A stretch of DNA of 64,000 bases from an uncultured Acidobacteriaceae bacterium. Lineage in GTDB: Bacteria > Acidobacteriota > Terriglobia > Terriglobales > Acidobacteriaceae. The stretch's first letter is position 1. Each line of letters starts with the position of its first letter. The DNA lies in contig CAINJJ010000046.1 of the NCBI GenBank assembly GCA_903849645.1, positions 98,412-162,411 on the forward strand, in the 5' to 3' direction. The notes beneath the pieces are model-generated. The model did no database searches and had not been told where the DNA came from. It saw nothing but the letters and a program-made list of their open reading frames with translations. Both the position numbers and the translations under genes were made by a program. Shown here one piece after another: positions 8,910-22,647 of the stretch.

Positions 8910-11900
8910 TTAGAAGTCGAGCTTGACGCCAAGCTGAACCTGACGCTGGCTGTAGACGAAGTTGGAGTCGGCGTTGGTGACCGCGCCGAAGCCCTTGGCG
9001 TTGACGCCGGCGTTGGCGCCTGTGTTGAAGAGCGACTGATAGACGAGGGAGTAGACGCCGGTGGTGGCGTTCTTGGTGATGGAATAGCCGGTGGTGCTGA
9101 CGCCGGTGACGTTGAGGTGGTTGAGGAGGTTGAAAGCTTCGCCAAAGAGCTCCACTCTGAGCTTTTGACCGACCTTGATGTCCTTCTGGAGACGGAGGTC
9201 GACAACCAGGGTGTCAGGATACCGGAAGGTGTTGCGCCCTAGTTGAAGCAGGAAGCTGGAGGCGCCGGAGCCGGTCATGCCGGAGCTGGCGGCGGTGTAG
9301 GTGTAGTTGCCCAGAGTGGTGGTGGGCTGGCTGCCGCTGATGCCCGCCGAGTAGGGCAGGCCGTTCTGCCACTGGACAATCGGGTTGGCGTGCCAGTCGT
9401 TGAGCAGGTAGCCCAGGATGCCCTTGACGGTGCCCGGATTGGTGACCATGGCCCACGCCACGAGGCGGTTGGGGACGTTGAAGTTGGAGTTGCCGTAGTT
9501 GGCCCTGGGGTTGGACCAGGGGTCGTACCAGTTGTTGGCGCTGGGTGAGGTGCTCTGATTCTGGTTGAAGTCCAGGGCATGGGACCAGGTGTAGTTGACG
9601 TCGAACTGGGCGTAGCGGTTACCGCGGTTCTGCACCTCGACAATGAGCGCGTGGTAGTTGGAGTTGATGTTGCTGACCACCTCAGTGACGGCCGAGTAGG
9701 GCGTATTGAGGTAGGTGTTGGTGGTGGTTCCGGTGGAGGACTTGGCGGAGCGGGCATAGACGTCGGAGACGATGGTGGTTCCGCAAGCCAGCGGGCCGCA
9801 TTTTCCGTCGGAGCCTGGCGTGACGGCCAGGGTGGTCTCGTACATGCCGGTGGGGGTGGCGCTGGGAGCGGCCGCGGTGGAGACGCCGGTGGTGTTGTTG
9901 AGGTTGAGGTTAAGGAAGTTGGGCAGCTCGCGGCCCAGCGAACCCTGATAGGTGACGGTCGCGACGGTGTCGCGCAGCACCTGGCGCTGCACACTCAAAT
10001 CGAACTCGTGCACCTGGGGGTTCTGGAAGTGGCGCGCGAAGTAATCGATGCTGGGGGTGGGAAAGGAACTGGTGCTGTTGACGATGCCGGGGAAGGCCGG
10101 GGTTCCGGTGCTGGTAGGCGTATAGGAGACCTGGAACTGGCCGTTGGGGCTGCCGGTGGCCTCATAGGTGTTGAGGATGACGCCGTTGAGATTGCGGCCA
10201 TAGTAGAGTCCGTAACCGGTGTGTACGACAGTCTTGCCGTTGCCGAAGGGGTCCCAGGACAGGCCGAAGCGGGGGCCGAAGTTGTTGACGTCGTTGGGGT
10301 GGTTGGCAGTCAGCGCGTAGTTTGTGACCTCGGAGGCCAGCAGCGAGGGGAACGGCGGCGGGACGTGCTCATAGTCATAGCGGACCCCGAGGTTGAGGGT
10401 GAGCCGGGGCAGGATCTTCCAGTCATCCTGCACAAAGAAGCCGTAATCCTGGGTACCGAGAGAGAACTTGGGAGTGCCGAAGCCCTGCACGAAACTGGAG
10501 TAGCAGGCGTAAGACTTGGCGTTGGTGGAGAGGCCGGTTTCCGACGCTGAGTTGTCGCAGGTGCCCGCGCCCTTGTTGAGGATATCGGCGAAGAAGTCAG
10601 AGAAATAGGTGTAGCTGTAGACGCCGTTGCTCTCGAAGAGGTTATTGATGAGGTCGTGGTTGAGCAGGTAGTCGAAGCCGAACTTGATGTTCTGGCTCTT
10701 CTCGGTCCAGTTGCCGGTGTCGGAGACCTGCACCTTCTCTTCTTCGGGATAGGAGGTGCGGAAGGAGTAATAGGGCATGCCGCCGGTAAAGCCGTTGTTG
10801 CTGGAGCCGCCGTTGATGGAGAGTTGAATCGGGTTGCCGGAGGCGTTGTTGAGATAGGAACTGGTGAACTTGCTTAAGGGCTGCTCGCCCTCGTCGTTCA
10901 ACTCGCGGCCAAACTGGAAGCGGAGTTCGTTGGAGACGTTGGCAGAGATGAGGCTGTCGAGCTTGGCCAGGCCGTAGTCGAGCTTGACGAAGTCGGTGCC
11001 GAAGGCGTCGATCGAGTAGTTGTTGGATGTCTGGGTCTGGACGCCGCCGGGCGAGTCCCAGCGCAGGCGATGGAAGAGCACGCTGGCGTGCTCGCGGGGG
11101 GTAATCTGCCAGTCGAGCTTGGGCGTGTTGAGCACTTCGTCGCCGGTGCGGGGGGTGATGCCGAGGTCGTCGAGGAGGCCGGGGGTGTTGAGTCCGGTAA
11201 CCGAGGAGACCGCGTTGCCATAGAGAAGCTGGTCGTAGTGAGCGGCGGCGAGGGCGTAGTTGCCGCCGTAGACGCGCTGGGCCAGGGTGCAGGCTTCGTT
11301 ATCTCCGACGGAGGGGGTGGTTCCTGCCGGCGCCTTGAAGACGGCGCTGACGGTGGTGTTGCCCGAGGCGGTCTTGGAGGCGGTGGTGCAGGAGGCGCCC
11401 GCCGCGGGGCCGGAGGTGATGGAAAGGTCGGCCCATTGATTGAAGAAGGCGCTGGGCGAGGCCGGCTTGGCTACGCCGGGGAAGTTCCTTCTGTACTGGT
11501 CGTAGGCATAGAACCAGAAGAGCTTGTCCTTGATGATGGGACCGCCCGCGCCGAAGCCCCAACGCTTGCGCCAGTCCTTGGCCTTGAAGGGGAGCCCGGG
11601 GACGATGGTGGGCGAGCCGCCGCCGGCCGGTTCGGTGATGGTGGTGATGGTGGTGAAGGGGTTGAAGGCGCCCCAGCCGTTGTCGCGGTCCTGGAAGTAG
11701 GCCTGGCCGTGAATCTGGTTGCTGCCGCTCTTGGTGATGGCGTTGAGCGCGCCGCCGGCCGCGCGGCCGTATTCAGCGGAGTAGACGCCAGTGTTGACCT
11801 GGAACTCGGCGATAGCGATCTGGGAGGTGGAATAACCTTCGCGGGTGCGGCCGCGCTCCTCGGAGAAGAAGGCCTGGTTGTTGTCTGCGCCGTCGATCTG

Positions 11901-12476
11901 AACGTTGTTCAAGAGGGGGCTGATGCCGCGGAAGGAGATGAGACCGAAGCCGTTGGAGTCAGAGACGGCAGCCGGGGTGAGGAGCGCGAGGTCGGACCAG
12001 CGGCCGCCATTGAGGGGCAGGTCCACAATTTCCTTCGACGTGAGGACGGACGATACATCCACCGACTCTAGCTTGAGGGTGGGCGCTTCGGCGCTGACCT
12101 CAACGGACTCTGTGGCGCTGCCGGCCTTGAGCGCCGGGTTCAGGTCGGTGACCGAGCCCACGTTGACAGGCACGGTGGTGGCGGTGAATGCGCCGAAGCC
12201 GGGTGCAGTGACCGTTACGGTGTATTTGCCCGGCGGCACGAGGGGCGCCTTGAAGTAGCCGGTGGCATCGGAGAGCAGCTTGATCTCCGCGTTGGTGCCG
12301 TCGTTGTGGAGCGTGATGGCAGCTCCGGAGATGGCGGCGCCGGAGGGGTCGACCACCGTGCCGGAGATTGCCCCTTCCGTGGTGGATTGGGCATACAGAG
12401 CAGTTTGATGCGTGCAGACGAGAAGCGCGAACAGGGTCAGGCACAGCGCGCTCATGCGGATTCGACTCAAGGTCAT
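8910..12476 (-). CDS. Oar-like TonB-dependent outer-membrane receptor with carboxypeptidase-regulatory domain
   Basis: 1188 residues. The signal peptide occupies about 1-29 and ends in ALYAQ. A carboxypeptidase regulatory-like Ig domain follows (about 35-120; GTVVDPSGAAISGAAITL). Then come a plug domain (NNVQIDGADNNQ and the AIAEFQVNTGVYSAEYGR motif, about 170-240) and a long 22-strand-type barrel ending in Phe (QLGVKLDF). This architecture is the expanded acidobacterial receptor family related to Myxococcus Oar and SusC, thought to import large substrates or support adhesion. No SusD partner is present. The neighbouring GH116 enzyme suggests a glycoside substrate, but this is inferred from position only. 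Confidence 0.85.
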   Translation of the reverse strand: MTLSRIRMSALCLTLFALLVCTHQTALYAQSTTEGAISGTVVDPSGAAISGAAITLHNDGTNAEIKLLSDATGYFKAPLVPPGKYTVTVTAPGFGAFTATTVPVNVGSVTDLNPALKAGSATESVEVSAEAPTLKLESVDVSSVLTSKEIVDLPLNGGRWSDLALLTPAAVSDSNGFGLISFRGISPLLNNVQIDGADNNQAFFSEERGRTREGYSTSQIAIAEFQVNTGVYSAEYGRAAGGALNAITKSGSNQIHGQAYFQDRDNGWGAFNPFTTITTITEPAGGGSPTIVPGLPFKAKDWRKRWGFGAGGPIIKDKLFWFYAYDQYRRNFPGVAKPASPSAFFNQWADLSITSGPAAGASCTTASKTASGNTTVSAVFKAPAGTTPSVGDNEACTLAQRVYGGNYALAAAHYDQLLYGNAVSSVTGLNTPGLLDDLGITPRTGDEVLNTPKLDWQITPREHASVLFHRLRWDSPGGVQTQTSNNYSIDAFGTDFVKLDYGLAKLDSLISANVSNELRFQFGRELNDEGEQPLSKFTSSYLNNASGNPIQLSINGGSSNNGFTGGMPYYSFRTSYPEEEKVQVSDTGNWTEKSQNIKFGFDYLLNHDLINNLFESNGVYSYTYFSDFFADILNKGAGTCDNSASETGLSTNAKSYACYSSFVQGFGTPKFSLGTQDYGFFVQDDWKILPRLTLNLGVRYDYEHVPPPFPSLLASEVTNYALTANHPNDVNNFGPRFGLSWDPFGNGKTVVHTGYGLYYGRNLNGVILNTYEATGSPNGQFQVSYTPTSTGTPAFPGIVNSTSSFPTPSIDYFARHFQNPQVHEFDLSVQRQVLRDTVATVTYQGSLGRELPNFLNLNLNNTTGVSTAAAPSATPTGMYETTLAVTPGSDGKCGPLACGTTIVSDVYARSAKSSTGTTTNTYLNTPYSAVTEVVSNINSNYHALIVEVQNRGNRYAQFDVNYTWSHALDFNQNQSTSPSANNWYDPWSNPRANYGNSNFNVPNRLVAWAMVTNPGTVKGILGYLLNDWHANPIVQWQNGLPYSAGISGSQPTTTLGNYTYTAASSGMTGSGASSFLLQLGRNTFRYPDTLVVDLRLQKDIKVGQKLRVELFGEAFNLLNHLNVTGVSTTGYSITKNATTGVYSLVYQSLFNTGANAGVNAKGFGAVTNADSNFVYSQRQVQLGVKLDF

Positions 12477-12821
12477 TGCGGCTCTCCAGGCATAGAGATG
12501 AGTTACAGGGAAGTCAGTTGAGGTTCCGGTGCGCCGTTGGTCTTGGAGTCCTGTGCCTATCGGCGGCGCGCCACGGCGGGATAGCTTCCAGCACCCGGGG
12601 CTCTTGGCATCCCGAGGTGAAAGTCTGAAAGTCAGCCCGTAGTCTTGAGGGGTGCTCGAGGCAAACTTACTAAATGCTTATGAACCTCTTGTTAATACGT
12701 CATCGGGGGGGGTAAATCGGGTCGGGCTCCCCACCGGACGGGAGGCAGGGCGCACATAGGAATTCGATTGCGGCACGGTATACTCGGGGCATCTCCTTCG
12801 AGGCGCCTTTGCTCCCAGCCC
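12477..12821. other. Divergent intergenic region between the receptor and glycosyltransferase genes
   Basis: This stretch of about 345 bases separates two divergent genes. It holds a candidate minus-strand promoter (12667-12695), a run of G residues near 12706, and a TATACT hexamer at 12779-12784 that could be the plus-strand -10 box for the glycosyltransferase. No small ORF or RNA gene is evident. Confidence 0.4.
12667..12695 (-). promoter_or_regulatory. Candidate sigma-70 promoter for the TonB-dependent receptor
   Basis: On the minus strand TTAACA (12690-12695) and TAGTAA (12667-12672) are 17 bases apart in the most AT-rich part of the divergent intergenic region. It would give a leader of roughly 180 bases before the receptor start. 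Confidence 0.35.
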
Positions 12822-14480
12822 ATGGATTCCACCGCCTTTCGGAGGAACCGGCTGGCGCAGGTGTCCTTGAAGCATCCCACTGAGACGGAGAGACAGCCTT
12901 TGACGAGTTCGTCGAGACGATGGATCTATGCCGTGTGGGTGGTGGCGCTTGGTTGCTTCGCGGCTATCCATGCGCTGAACCTGAGCGCGGATTTTCCGAA
13001 CCACTCGCCGTGGGCCGCGGACTGGGCAAAATATACCGACGAAGGCTGGTACGGGAACGCGGCGGTTCGCGCGCATCTGTTCGGCAACTGGTACATTCCG
13101 GGGGACTTCAACCTGGCGGCGGCGGTGCCGGTGTGGCCGTTTCTGGAGTGGGTGCTGTTCTTTTTTACCGGGGTAACGGTGGAGGCGGCGCGGGGACTGG
13201 CGGTGGGCGTCTTCTTTTTGAACCTGGCGCTCAGCTACCTTCTGCTGCGGCGGAGCGGACCGCGGTGGATGGCGCTGCTGGCGCTGACCCTGGCGGTGAC
13301 AAGCCCGTTCCTGTTTGCTTTCAGCCGCTTGGCGATTCTGGAGCCGCTGCTGACCGCGTTTCTGCTGGCGGCGTTGAACCTGGCGGTGCGTGTGGGGGGA
13401 ATGCGACGCCCGCTGCGTGCTTCGGTGGGCATCGGGCTGCTGTTCACCCTCATGGTGCTGACCAAGACGACTGCGGTCTTTCTGCTGCCGGCGCTGGGAT
13501 GGGCGCTCCTCTTGCCCCTGTGGCGAAACCGCAAGCTGGCGTGGCGCTGCGCGGCTGCGGCAGGCGGGACGTTTGCGGTGGCGTTTGGCGGCTGGATGGC
13601 CCTTTTGCTTGCAACCGGGCTGTTTGCCGACTACAACTATTACTTTTTCATCAATAAATACATCAAGCCGCCGGAGTTCTACTGGCCGGCGCTGAGCCTT
13701 TGGTGGTCGCTGCGCGGCTGTCTCTGGGTAGACCATATTCTGGCTCCGCTGGCCGGCTTGGCGGTGGCGGGCGCTGCGCTGGGGTGGCGAAGCAGGCGGG
13801 CGCGGGCGCTGCTGCTGGATCCGGTCTTTGGGGCCTCGGCGCTGGTGGTGGCTGGATGCGTCTTTTTCATGACCTACCAGAACCATCCGCAGCCGCGCTA
13901 CTACACGGTGGCGGCGTTTTTCTGTTTCTTCATGGTGGCGCAGGCGGCGCATGCGCTGCTGGGCCAGGAGGGCGGAGGTCTGGCGCGGCGGCTGGGTTGG
14001 GCGTTTGCCGGACTCACGGCGCTGGCCGCGGGGCTGAACGGGGCGGCGACCCTGAACTATGCCGCGCATCCGGAGTACACGTTTGTGGACGCGGCAGGGC
14101 GGCTGGCCCAATATATGGACCAGCATCCCAACGGCAAGCGACTGCTTCTCTCCATCAGCGGCGACGAGATTACGCTGGTAAGTCACGTGCCGAGCCTCTG
14201 CGACGACTTTGGCACCCTGGACCTGGTTTCAAAGCTGGGCCGCTATCAGCCGGGCTGGTTCGCCACCTGGAACGACATCGACCCCGGAACCCTGGAGGAC
14301 CTGCACAGCCGGTATTCGCTGGAACAGGTTGCCAGCTTCAGGGCCTTTGACCATCCGGAGCGGAACGTGCTGGTGCTGTTCAAACTGCACCCCTGGCCCG
14401 ACGGGCGGCTGAGGGACCCGAGCGCGGAGAACCTGCAGGTTCCGCTGCCCGGCGACCGGATCGAAATCCCCATAGAGTAG
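12822..14480 (+). CDS. GT39/ArnT-like membrane glycosyltransferase
   Basis: The frame is open from 12768, but a TATACT box at 12779 makes the ATG at 12822 the better start, giving about 552 residues. The N-terminal soluble tail is followed by a first membrane helix (RRWIYAVWVVALGCFAAIHAL). An extracytoplasmic loop then carries DWAKYTDEGWYGNAAVRAH; the acidic DEGWY motif is typical of GT-C lipid-linked sugar transferases of the PMT/ArnT type. About ten further hydrophobic helices extend to residue 420, then a C-terminal periplasmic domain. It probably moves a sugar from a polyprenyl-phosphate donor to lipid or protein. The acceptor is unknown and no glycan cluster surrounds it. Confidence 0.7.
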   Translation: MDSTAFRRNRLAQVSLKHPTETERQPLTSSSRRWIYAVWVVALGCFAAIHALNLSADFPNHSPWAADWAKYTDEGWYGNAAVRAHLFGNWYIPGDFNLAAAVPVWPFLEWVLFFFTGVTVEAARGLAVGVFFLNLALSYLLLRRSGPRWMALLALTLAVTSPFLFAFSRLAILEPLLTAFLLAALNLAVRVGGMRRPLRASVGIGLLFTLMVLTKTTAVFLLPALGWALLLPLWRNRKLAWRCAAAAGGTFAVAFGGWMALLLATGLFADYNYYFFINKYIKPPEFYWPALSLWWSLRGCLWVDHILAPLAGLAVAGAALGWRSRRARALLLDPVFGASALVVAGCVFFMTYQNHPQPRYYTVAAFFCFFMVAQAAHALLGQEGGGLARRLGWAFAGLTALAAGLNGAATLNYAAHPEYTFVDAAGRLAQYMDQHPNGKRLLLSISGDEITLVSHVPSLCDDFGTLDLVSKLGRYQPGWFATWNDIDPGTLEDLHSRYSLEQVASFRAFDHPERNVLVLFKLHPWPDGRLRDPSAENLQVPLPGDRIEIPIE

Positions 14481-14680
14481 CCCAAAATGAGTCCTCAGCT
14501 ACCAGCGCAGCCTTGTCTTGCCCCCTGGAATGAGCGCTGCAGCGCCCTGTGACTGCAATCACTCGACACTGTCCTATGTGGATGGTAGGCTTCCGGTGAC
14601 TTTTTCCGGGGTAATTCGCAGTAGCGATTTCTCCCGGAGGCCGTACACGATTGCGATCCAAACCAAGTTTCGGAGGAAAT

Positions 14681-17257
<2,577 letters not shown>

Positions 17258-17285
17258 CGGCTCATTCCTGTCTTGCAAATCAACG

Positions 17286-17315
17286 GCAGCGTCGCCTGGA
17301 AATAGGCGACGCTGC
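17286..17315 (+). terminator. 12-bp hairpin after hppA
   Basis: A perfect 12-bp stem (17286-17297 with 17304-17315) has a 6-base loop and lies 28 bases after the hppA stop. It lacks a T-run and may be a 3' stabiliser or the first of two termination hairpins. Confidence 0.4.
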
Positions 17316-17384
17316 GCAGGCGAATCAACTGGCGTTACCCGGTCCTCCCATAGCCTTGCGAAACTCACTCACCCGGCAAGTTGC

Positions 17385-17428
17385 ACTCCGGCCGTCGTCG
17401 CGCAAGCGGAGACGGCCGGAGTTGTTTG
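17385..17428 (+). terminator. Intrinsic terminator downstream of hppA
   Basis: A 12-bp stem (17385-17396 with 17411-17422) encloses a 14-base loop and is followed by a short T-rich TTGTTT stretch. It separates hppA from the DUF3857 gene. Confidence 0.5.
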
Positions 17429-17541
17429 AGGGATAAGTCTCGGCGGCTAACTTCTTTGAGGCGGAGCCTCGATGTTATGATGGCGGTCTCAAATGAAGGC
17501 TCCGCGCGATCTGCGCAATAACTTTGTCAAAGGATAAGTTC

Positions 17542-19575
17542 ATGCGAATTCATGCTTGTGCGGGAGTTATGCTGACGCTGGCGGCGCTGGCGATCTCTCT
17601 TCCAGCCGGGGCACAGAAGTTTCAGGAGCCCACCAGGGAAGAGTTGCAGATGACCACGGACCCCAAGGCGCCCGGCGCGCCGGCGGTCTTTCTCAATCGC
17701 GAAGAGGTGACGGACAACCGCAGCCACTACAGCAGCCTGTATGCCCGCATCAAAGTGCTCACCGAGCAGGGCAAGGAGTGGGCGACGGTGGAGGTGCCCT
17801 ACGTTGCGGGCTACACCGCGATGCCCATCATTGAGGGGCGCACCATCCACGCCGACGGCACGGTCATTCCCCTCACCGGCAAAGCCGAGGATCTGCTGGT
17901 CTTCAAGAGCTATCGGAACAATGTGAAGGCAGCGGTCTTTAACCTGCCCAGCGTCGAAGTGGGCAGCATTCTGGAGTACAAGTGGACCATTCCGACAACT
18001 GGAGGCAAGGTCACCGGGGTTGTGAGCGAGGCAGAGGAGGGCTTCTACTCCTCGGCCCTGGCCAACAGAATTCCCGAGTGGGACGTGCAGCAGGAACTCT
18101 TTGTTCACAAGGCGCATTTCTACTACAACCCCCTGAGCGATCTCGAATCGAATGTCCTCGGGAACCAGGTAACTTTTTTCGTCGATGGGGAGCGGGCGAG
18201 TTATCTGCTGTTTACGCAGCGGCTTCCGGAGGGGGGCAAGGTAAGCCATGGCCAGAAGGGCGACTTCACGCTCGACATTCAGGATGTCCCGGCCATCCGT
18301 CATGAGTCCGATGCTCCGCCAGAATCCGCTGCGCGCTACAGGGTGCGCTTCTACTACACGCCCTATGTGAACGCACAGGTTTATTGGGACAACGAGAGCC
18401 GTCGCTGGGCAAAGGAACTGGACCAGTATGCCGCGCAGAGCGGGACCATCCGCGACGCCGCAAGCCAAATCACGGCGGGCGCGGCGACTGCCGAGGCCAG
18501 GGCGCGCAAACTCTACGATGCCGTGCAGGCGCTCGACAACACGGACTTCACGCGCGCCAAGGGCGAGGCGGAGCGCATGCAACTGCACCTCAAGCGCGAG
18601 TTGAAGAAGGCCGAGCAGGTGTGGAGTGAGAAGAGCGGATCGGGCAACGACATTGCCGGCCTCTATCTGGCTTTGGCCCGCGCGGCCGGGCTTGAAGCCA
18701 ACGGCATGAAGGTGGCCGACCGCAACCGCAGCATCTTTGACCCGAACTTCCTGTCGCTCTATCAGCTCGATTCGCTTCTGGTGGTTTTGCGCATCGACGG
18801 AAAAGACGTCTATCTCGATCCTGGCGAGAAGCTCTGCCCGTTTGGCCAACTGGGCTGGGCGCACCTGCTGGCCGGCGGTCTGGAAGAGGGCGCGCAGGGG
18901 CCGCAGTACACGCCGCCGAACCTGACCAAGGACGCCATCGTGGCGCACGCCGCCGATTTGATTGTCGATGCCAACGGGGGCATCACGGGCACGGTGAAGG
19001 TGCTGATGAACGGCCCCACGGCGCTGCACTGGCGGCAACTGAACCTGCGGACGGACACGGCCGAGGTGCAGAAGCAGTTTTCCGAGAGTCTGCACGGGCT
19101 GCTGCCGCAGGGCGTGGCAGGCGAGGTGCAGGGCTTCAAGGGGCTGGATACGTCGGACGGGTTTCTGCAAGCCACGGTAAAGGTGACGGGCCAACTGGGC
19201 AGCGCCACGGGCAAACGGCTCCTTCTGCCGGGCTTCTTCTTTTCCACCGGGGCGCACGCGCAGTTTGTGGATGAAGCAAAGCGCGACGCGGCGGTTGATT
19301 TGCACTTTGCCGTGCAGACGATTGACGACGCGGTGTATCACCTGCCCGCGGGGTTCACTGCAGAGAGCTCGCCGCAGCCCGCGCAACTGCCCTGGCCGGA
19401 TCACGCCGCGCTGGTGGTGAAGACGACCACGGCGCCGGGAACGGTGGAGGTCAAGCGCATCTTTGCGCGGGGGTTCATCCTGCTCGATCCCAGGGAGTAC
19501 TCGGCGCTGCGCGAGTACTACCAGAAGGTGGCCGCGAGCGATCAGCAGCAGGTGGTGCTGGCTGCGGCCATGTGA
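17542..19575 (+). CDS. DUF3857 and transglutaminase-fold exported protein, catalytic residues lost
   Basis: The ATG at 17542 (ribosome-binding site AAAGGATAAG) is preferred over the TTG at 17524, giving 677 residues with a signal peptide ending near GAQ. A DUF3857 beta-sandwich occupies about 45-240, and a transglutaminase-like core about 260-430. In active relatives the core reads GDCKD...ALLRAAGI and later FNHV. Here it reads GSGNDIAGLYLALARAAG (residues 366-383) and QLDSLLVVL (S411), so both the Cys and the His are replaced; only the YLDPG Asp remains. It is probably a periplasmic non-catalytic protein. The gene converges with the acetyltransferase gene, with a 12-base gap. Confidence 0.75.
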   Translation: MRIHACAGVMLTLAALAISLPAGAQKFQEPTREELQMTTDPKAPGAPAVFLNREEVTDNRSHYSSLYARIKVLTEQGKEWATVEVPYVAGYTAMPIIEGRTIHADGTVIPLTGKAEDLLVFKSYRNNVKAAVFNLPSVEVGSILEYKWTIPTTGGKVTGVVSEAEEGFYSSALANRIPEWDVQQELFVHKAHFYYNPLSDLESNVLGNQVTFFVDGERASYLLFTQRLPEGGKVSHGQKGDFTLDIQDVPAIRHESDAPPESAARYRVRFYYTPYVNAQVYWDNESRRWAKELDQYAAQSGTIRDAASQITAGAATAEARARKLYDAVQALDNTDFTRAKGEAERMQLHLKRELKKAEQVWSEKSGSGNDIAGLYLALARAAGLEANGMKVADRNRSIFDPNFLSLYQLDSLLVVLRIDGKDVYLDPGEKLCPFGQLGWAHLLAGGLEEGAQGPQYTPPNLTKDAIVAHAADLIVDANGGITGTVKVLMNGPTALHWRQLNLRTDTAEVQKQFSESLHGLLPQGVAGEVQGFKGLDTSDGFLQATVKVTGQLGSATGKRLLLPGFFFSTGAHAQFVDEAKRDAAVDLHFAVQTIDDAVYHLPAGFTAESSPQPAQLPWPDHAALVVKTTTAPGTVEVKRIFARGFILLDPREYSALREYYQKVAASDQQQVVLAAAM

Positions 19576-19587
19576 GGATGATGCTTC

Positions 19588-20262
19588 CTAGCCTAGGCTC
19601 TGAAGCGGTTTCTTTTGCCTTCCTGATTCGTCGAAGTTCTCCGGCGCGAGCCATGCCGCGAAGGCCTGCCTACGGGCGGGCCATTCGTGGTCGAGGATGG
19701 AGAACCAGGCAGTGTCGCGGTTCTTGCCTTTGACGACCATGTGCTGACGGAAGATGCCCTCGAAGGTGAAGCCGAGGCGGAGGGCGGCGCGGCGGCTGGG
19801 GTGGTTTTCAGCATTGCACTTCCACTCGTAGCGGCGGTAGCCCAGGCTGTCGAAGATGTGGGCGGCCATGAGATAGAGGGCCTCCGTGGCGGCGGTGGTG
19901 CGCTGCAGGCCGGGGGCGAGCAGGATGTTGCCGACCTCGACGACGCCGTTGGCCGGGTCCATGCGCATGAAGCTGGCGTAGCCGGCGGCACGGCCGGTTG
20001 CGGCGGGCACAATGGCAAAGAAGACGGCCGATGCGCCATCCTGTTTCTGGGCGAGGGCGAGGCGCAAGGCGTCTTCGCTGGGGTAGGGTCCGTCGGCGAG
20101 CCAGGTCCAGACCTCGTCGTGGCCCTGGACGGCCTGCCACAGGTCGCCAGCGTGGCGCTCCGCGTCGAGCGGTTCCAGAGTTACAGTGCGGCCGCCAAGG
20201 GTGACGGAGCGGGGCAGCGGGACGGGCTTCCAATCGAGAGGTGCTTGGCTGGGATCTGACAC
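19588..20262 (-). CDS. GNAT-family N-acetyltransferase (RimJ/RimL type)
   Basis: 224 residues from a GTG start at 20262. It opens with VTLGGRTVTLEPLDAERHAGDLWQAV and later has GNILLAPGLQRTTAATEALYLMAAHIFD, the acetyl-CoA-binding region of RimJ/RimL-like enzymes. YRRYEWKCNAENHPSRRAA is the conserved 'N..N..S...A' motif of this group. It probably acetylates an N-terminal amine or a small molecule in the cytosol; close homologues are usually annotated generically. It is a single gene, convergent with the DUF3857 gene and divergent from katG. Confidence 0.8.
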   Translation of the reverse strand: MSDPSQAPLDWKPVPLPRSVTLGGRTVTLEPLDAERHAGDLWQAVQGHDEVWTWLADGPYPSEDALRLALAQKQDGASAVFFAIVPAATGRAAGYASFMRMDPANGVVEVGNILLAPGLQRTTAATEALYLMAAHIFDSLGYRRYEWKCNAENHPSRRAALRLGFTFEGIFRQHMVVKGKNRDTAWFSILDHEWPARRQAFAAWLAPENFDESGRQKKPLQSLG

Positions 20263-20303
20263 CCCAACAGGGTATCAGGCCGCGCGGGACCGAGCCGGGT
20301 GGG

Positions 20304-22559
<2,256 letters not shown>

Positions 22560-22591
22560 CTTCGGCGCAAGCTAACGAAGTCTGTATCAGA

Positions 22592-22638
22592 CGCATCCTC
22601 CGCGGGCATCCGCTTATCCGGACCCCGCAGGGGATGCG
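22592..22638. terminator. Shared terminator hairpin between convergent katG and DUF4380 genes
   Basis: CGCATCC (22592-22598) pairs with GGATGCG (22632-22638), and the stem continues with one mismatch to about 14 bp (to 22606/22624). Its placement between two convergent stop codons suggests a bidirectional terminator. Confidence 0.45.
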
Positions 22639-22647
22639 CGAGCCTTC

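Noticed and set aside
12678..14186. 502-codon minus-strand frame opposite the glycosyltransferase
   Set aside because: The product is very Arg/Gln-rich and hydrophilic, while the plus strand encodes a convincing membrane protein.
17527..19404. 625-codon minus-strand frame opposite the DUF3857 gene
   Set aside because: Shadow frame of GC-rich coding DNA; no signal, motif or ribosome-binding site.
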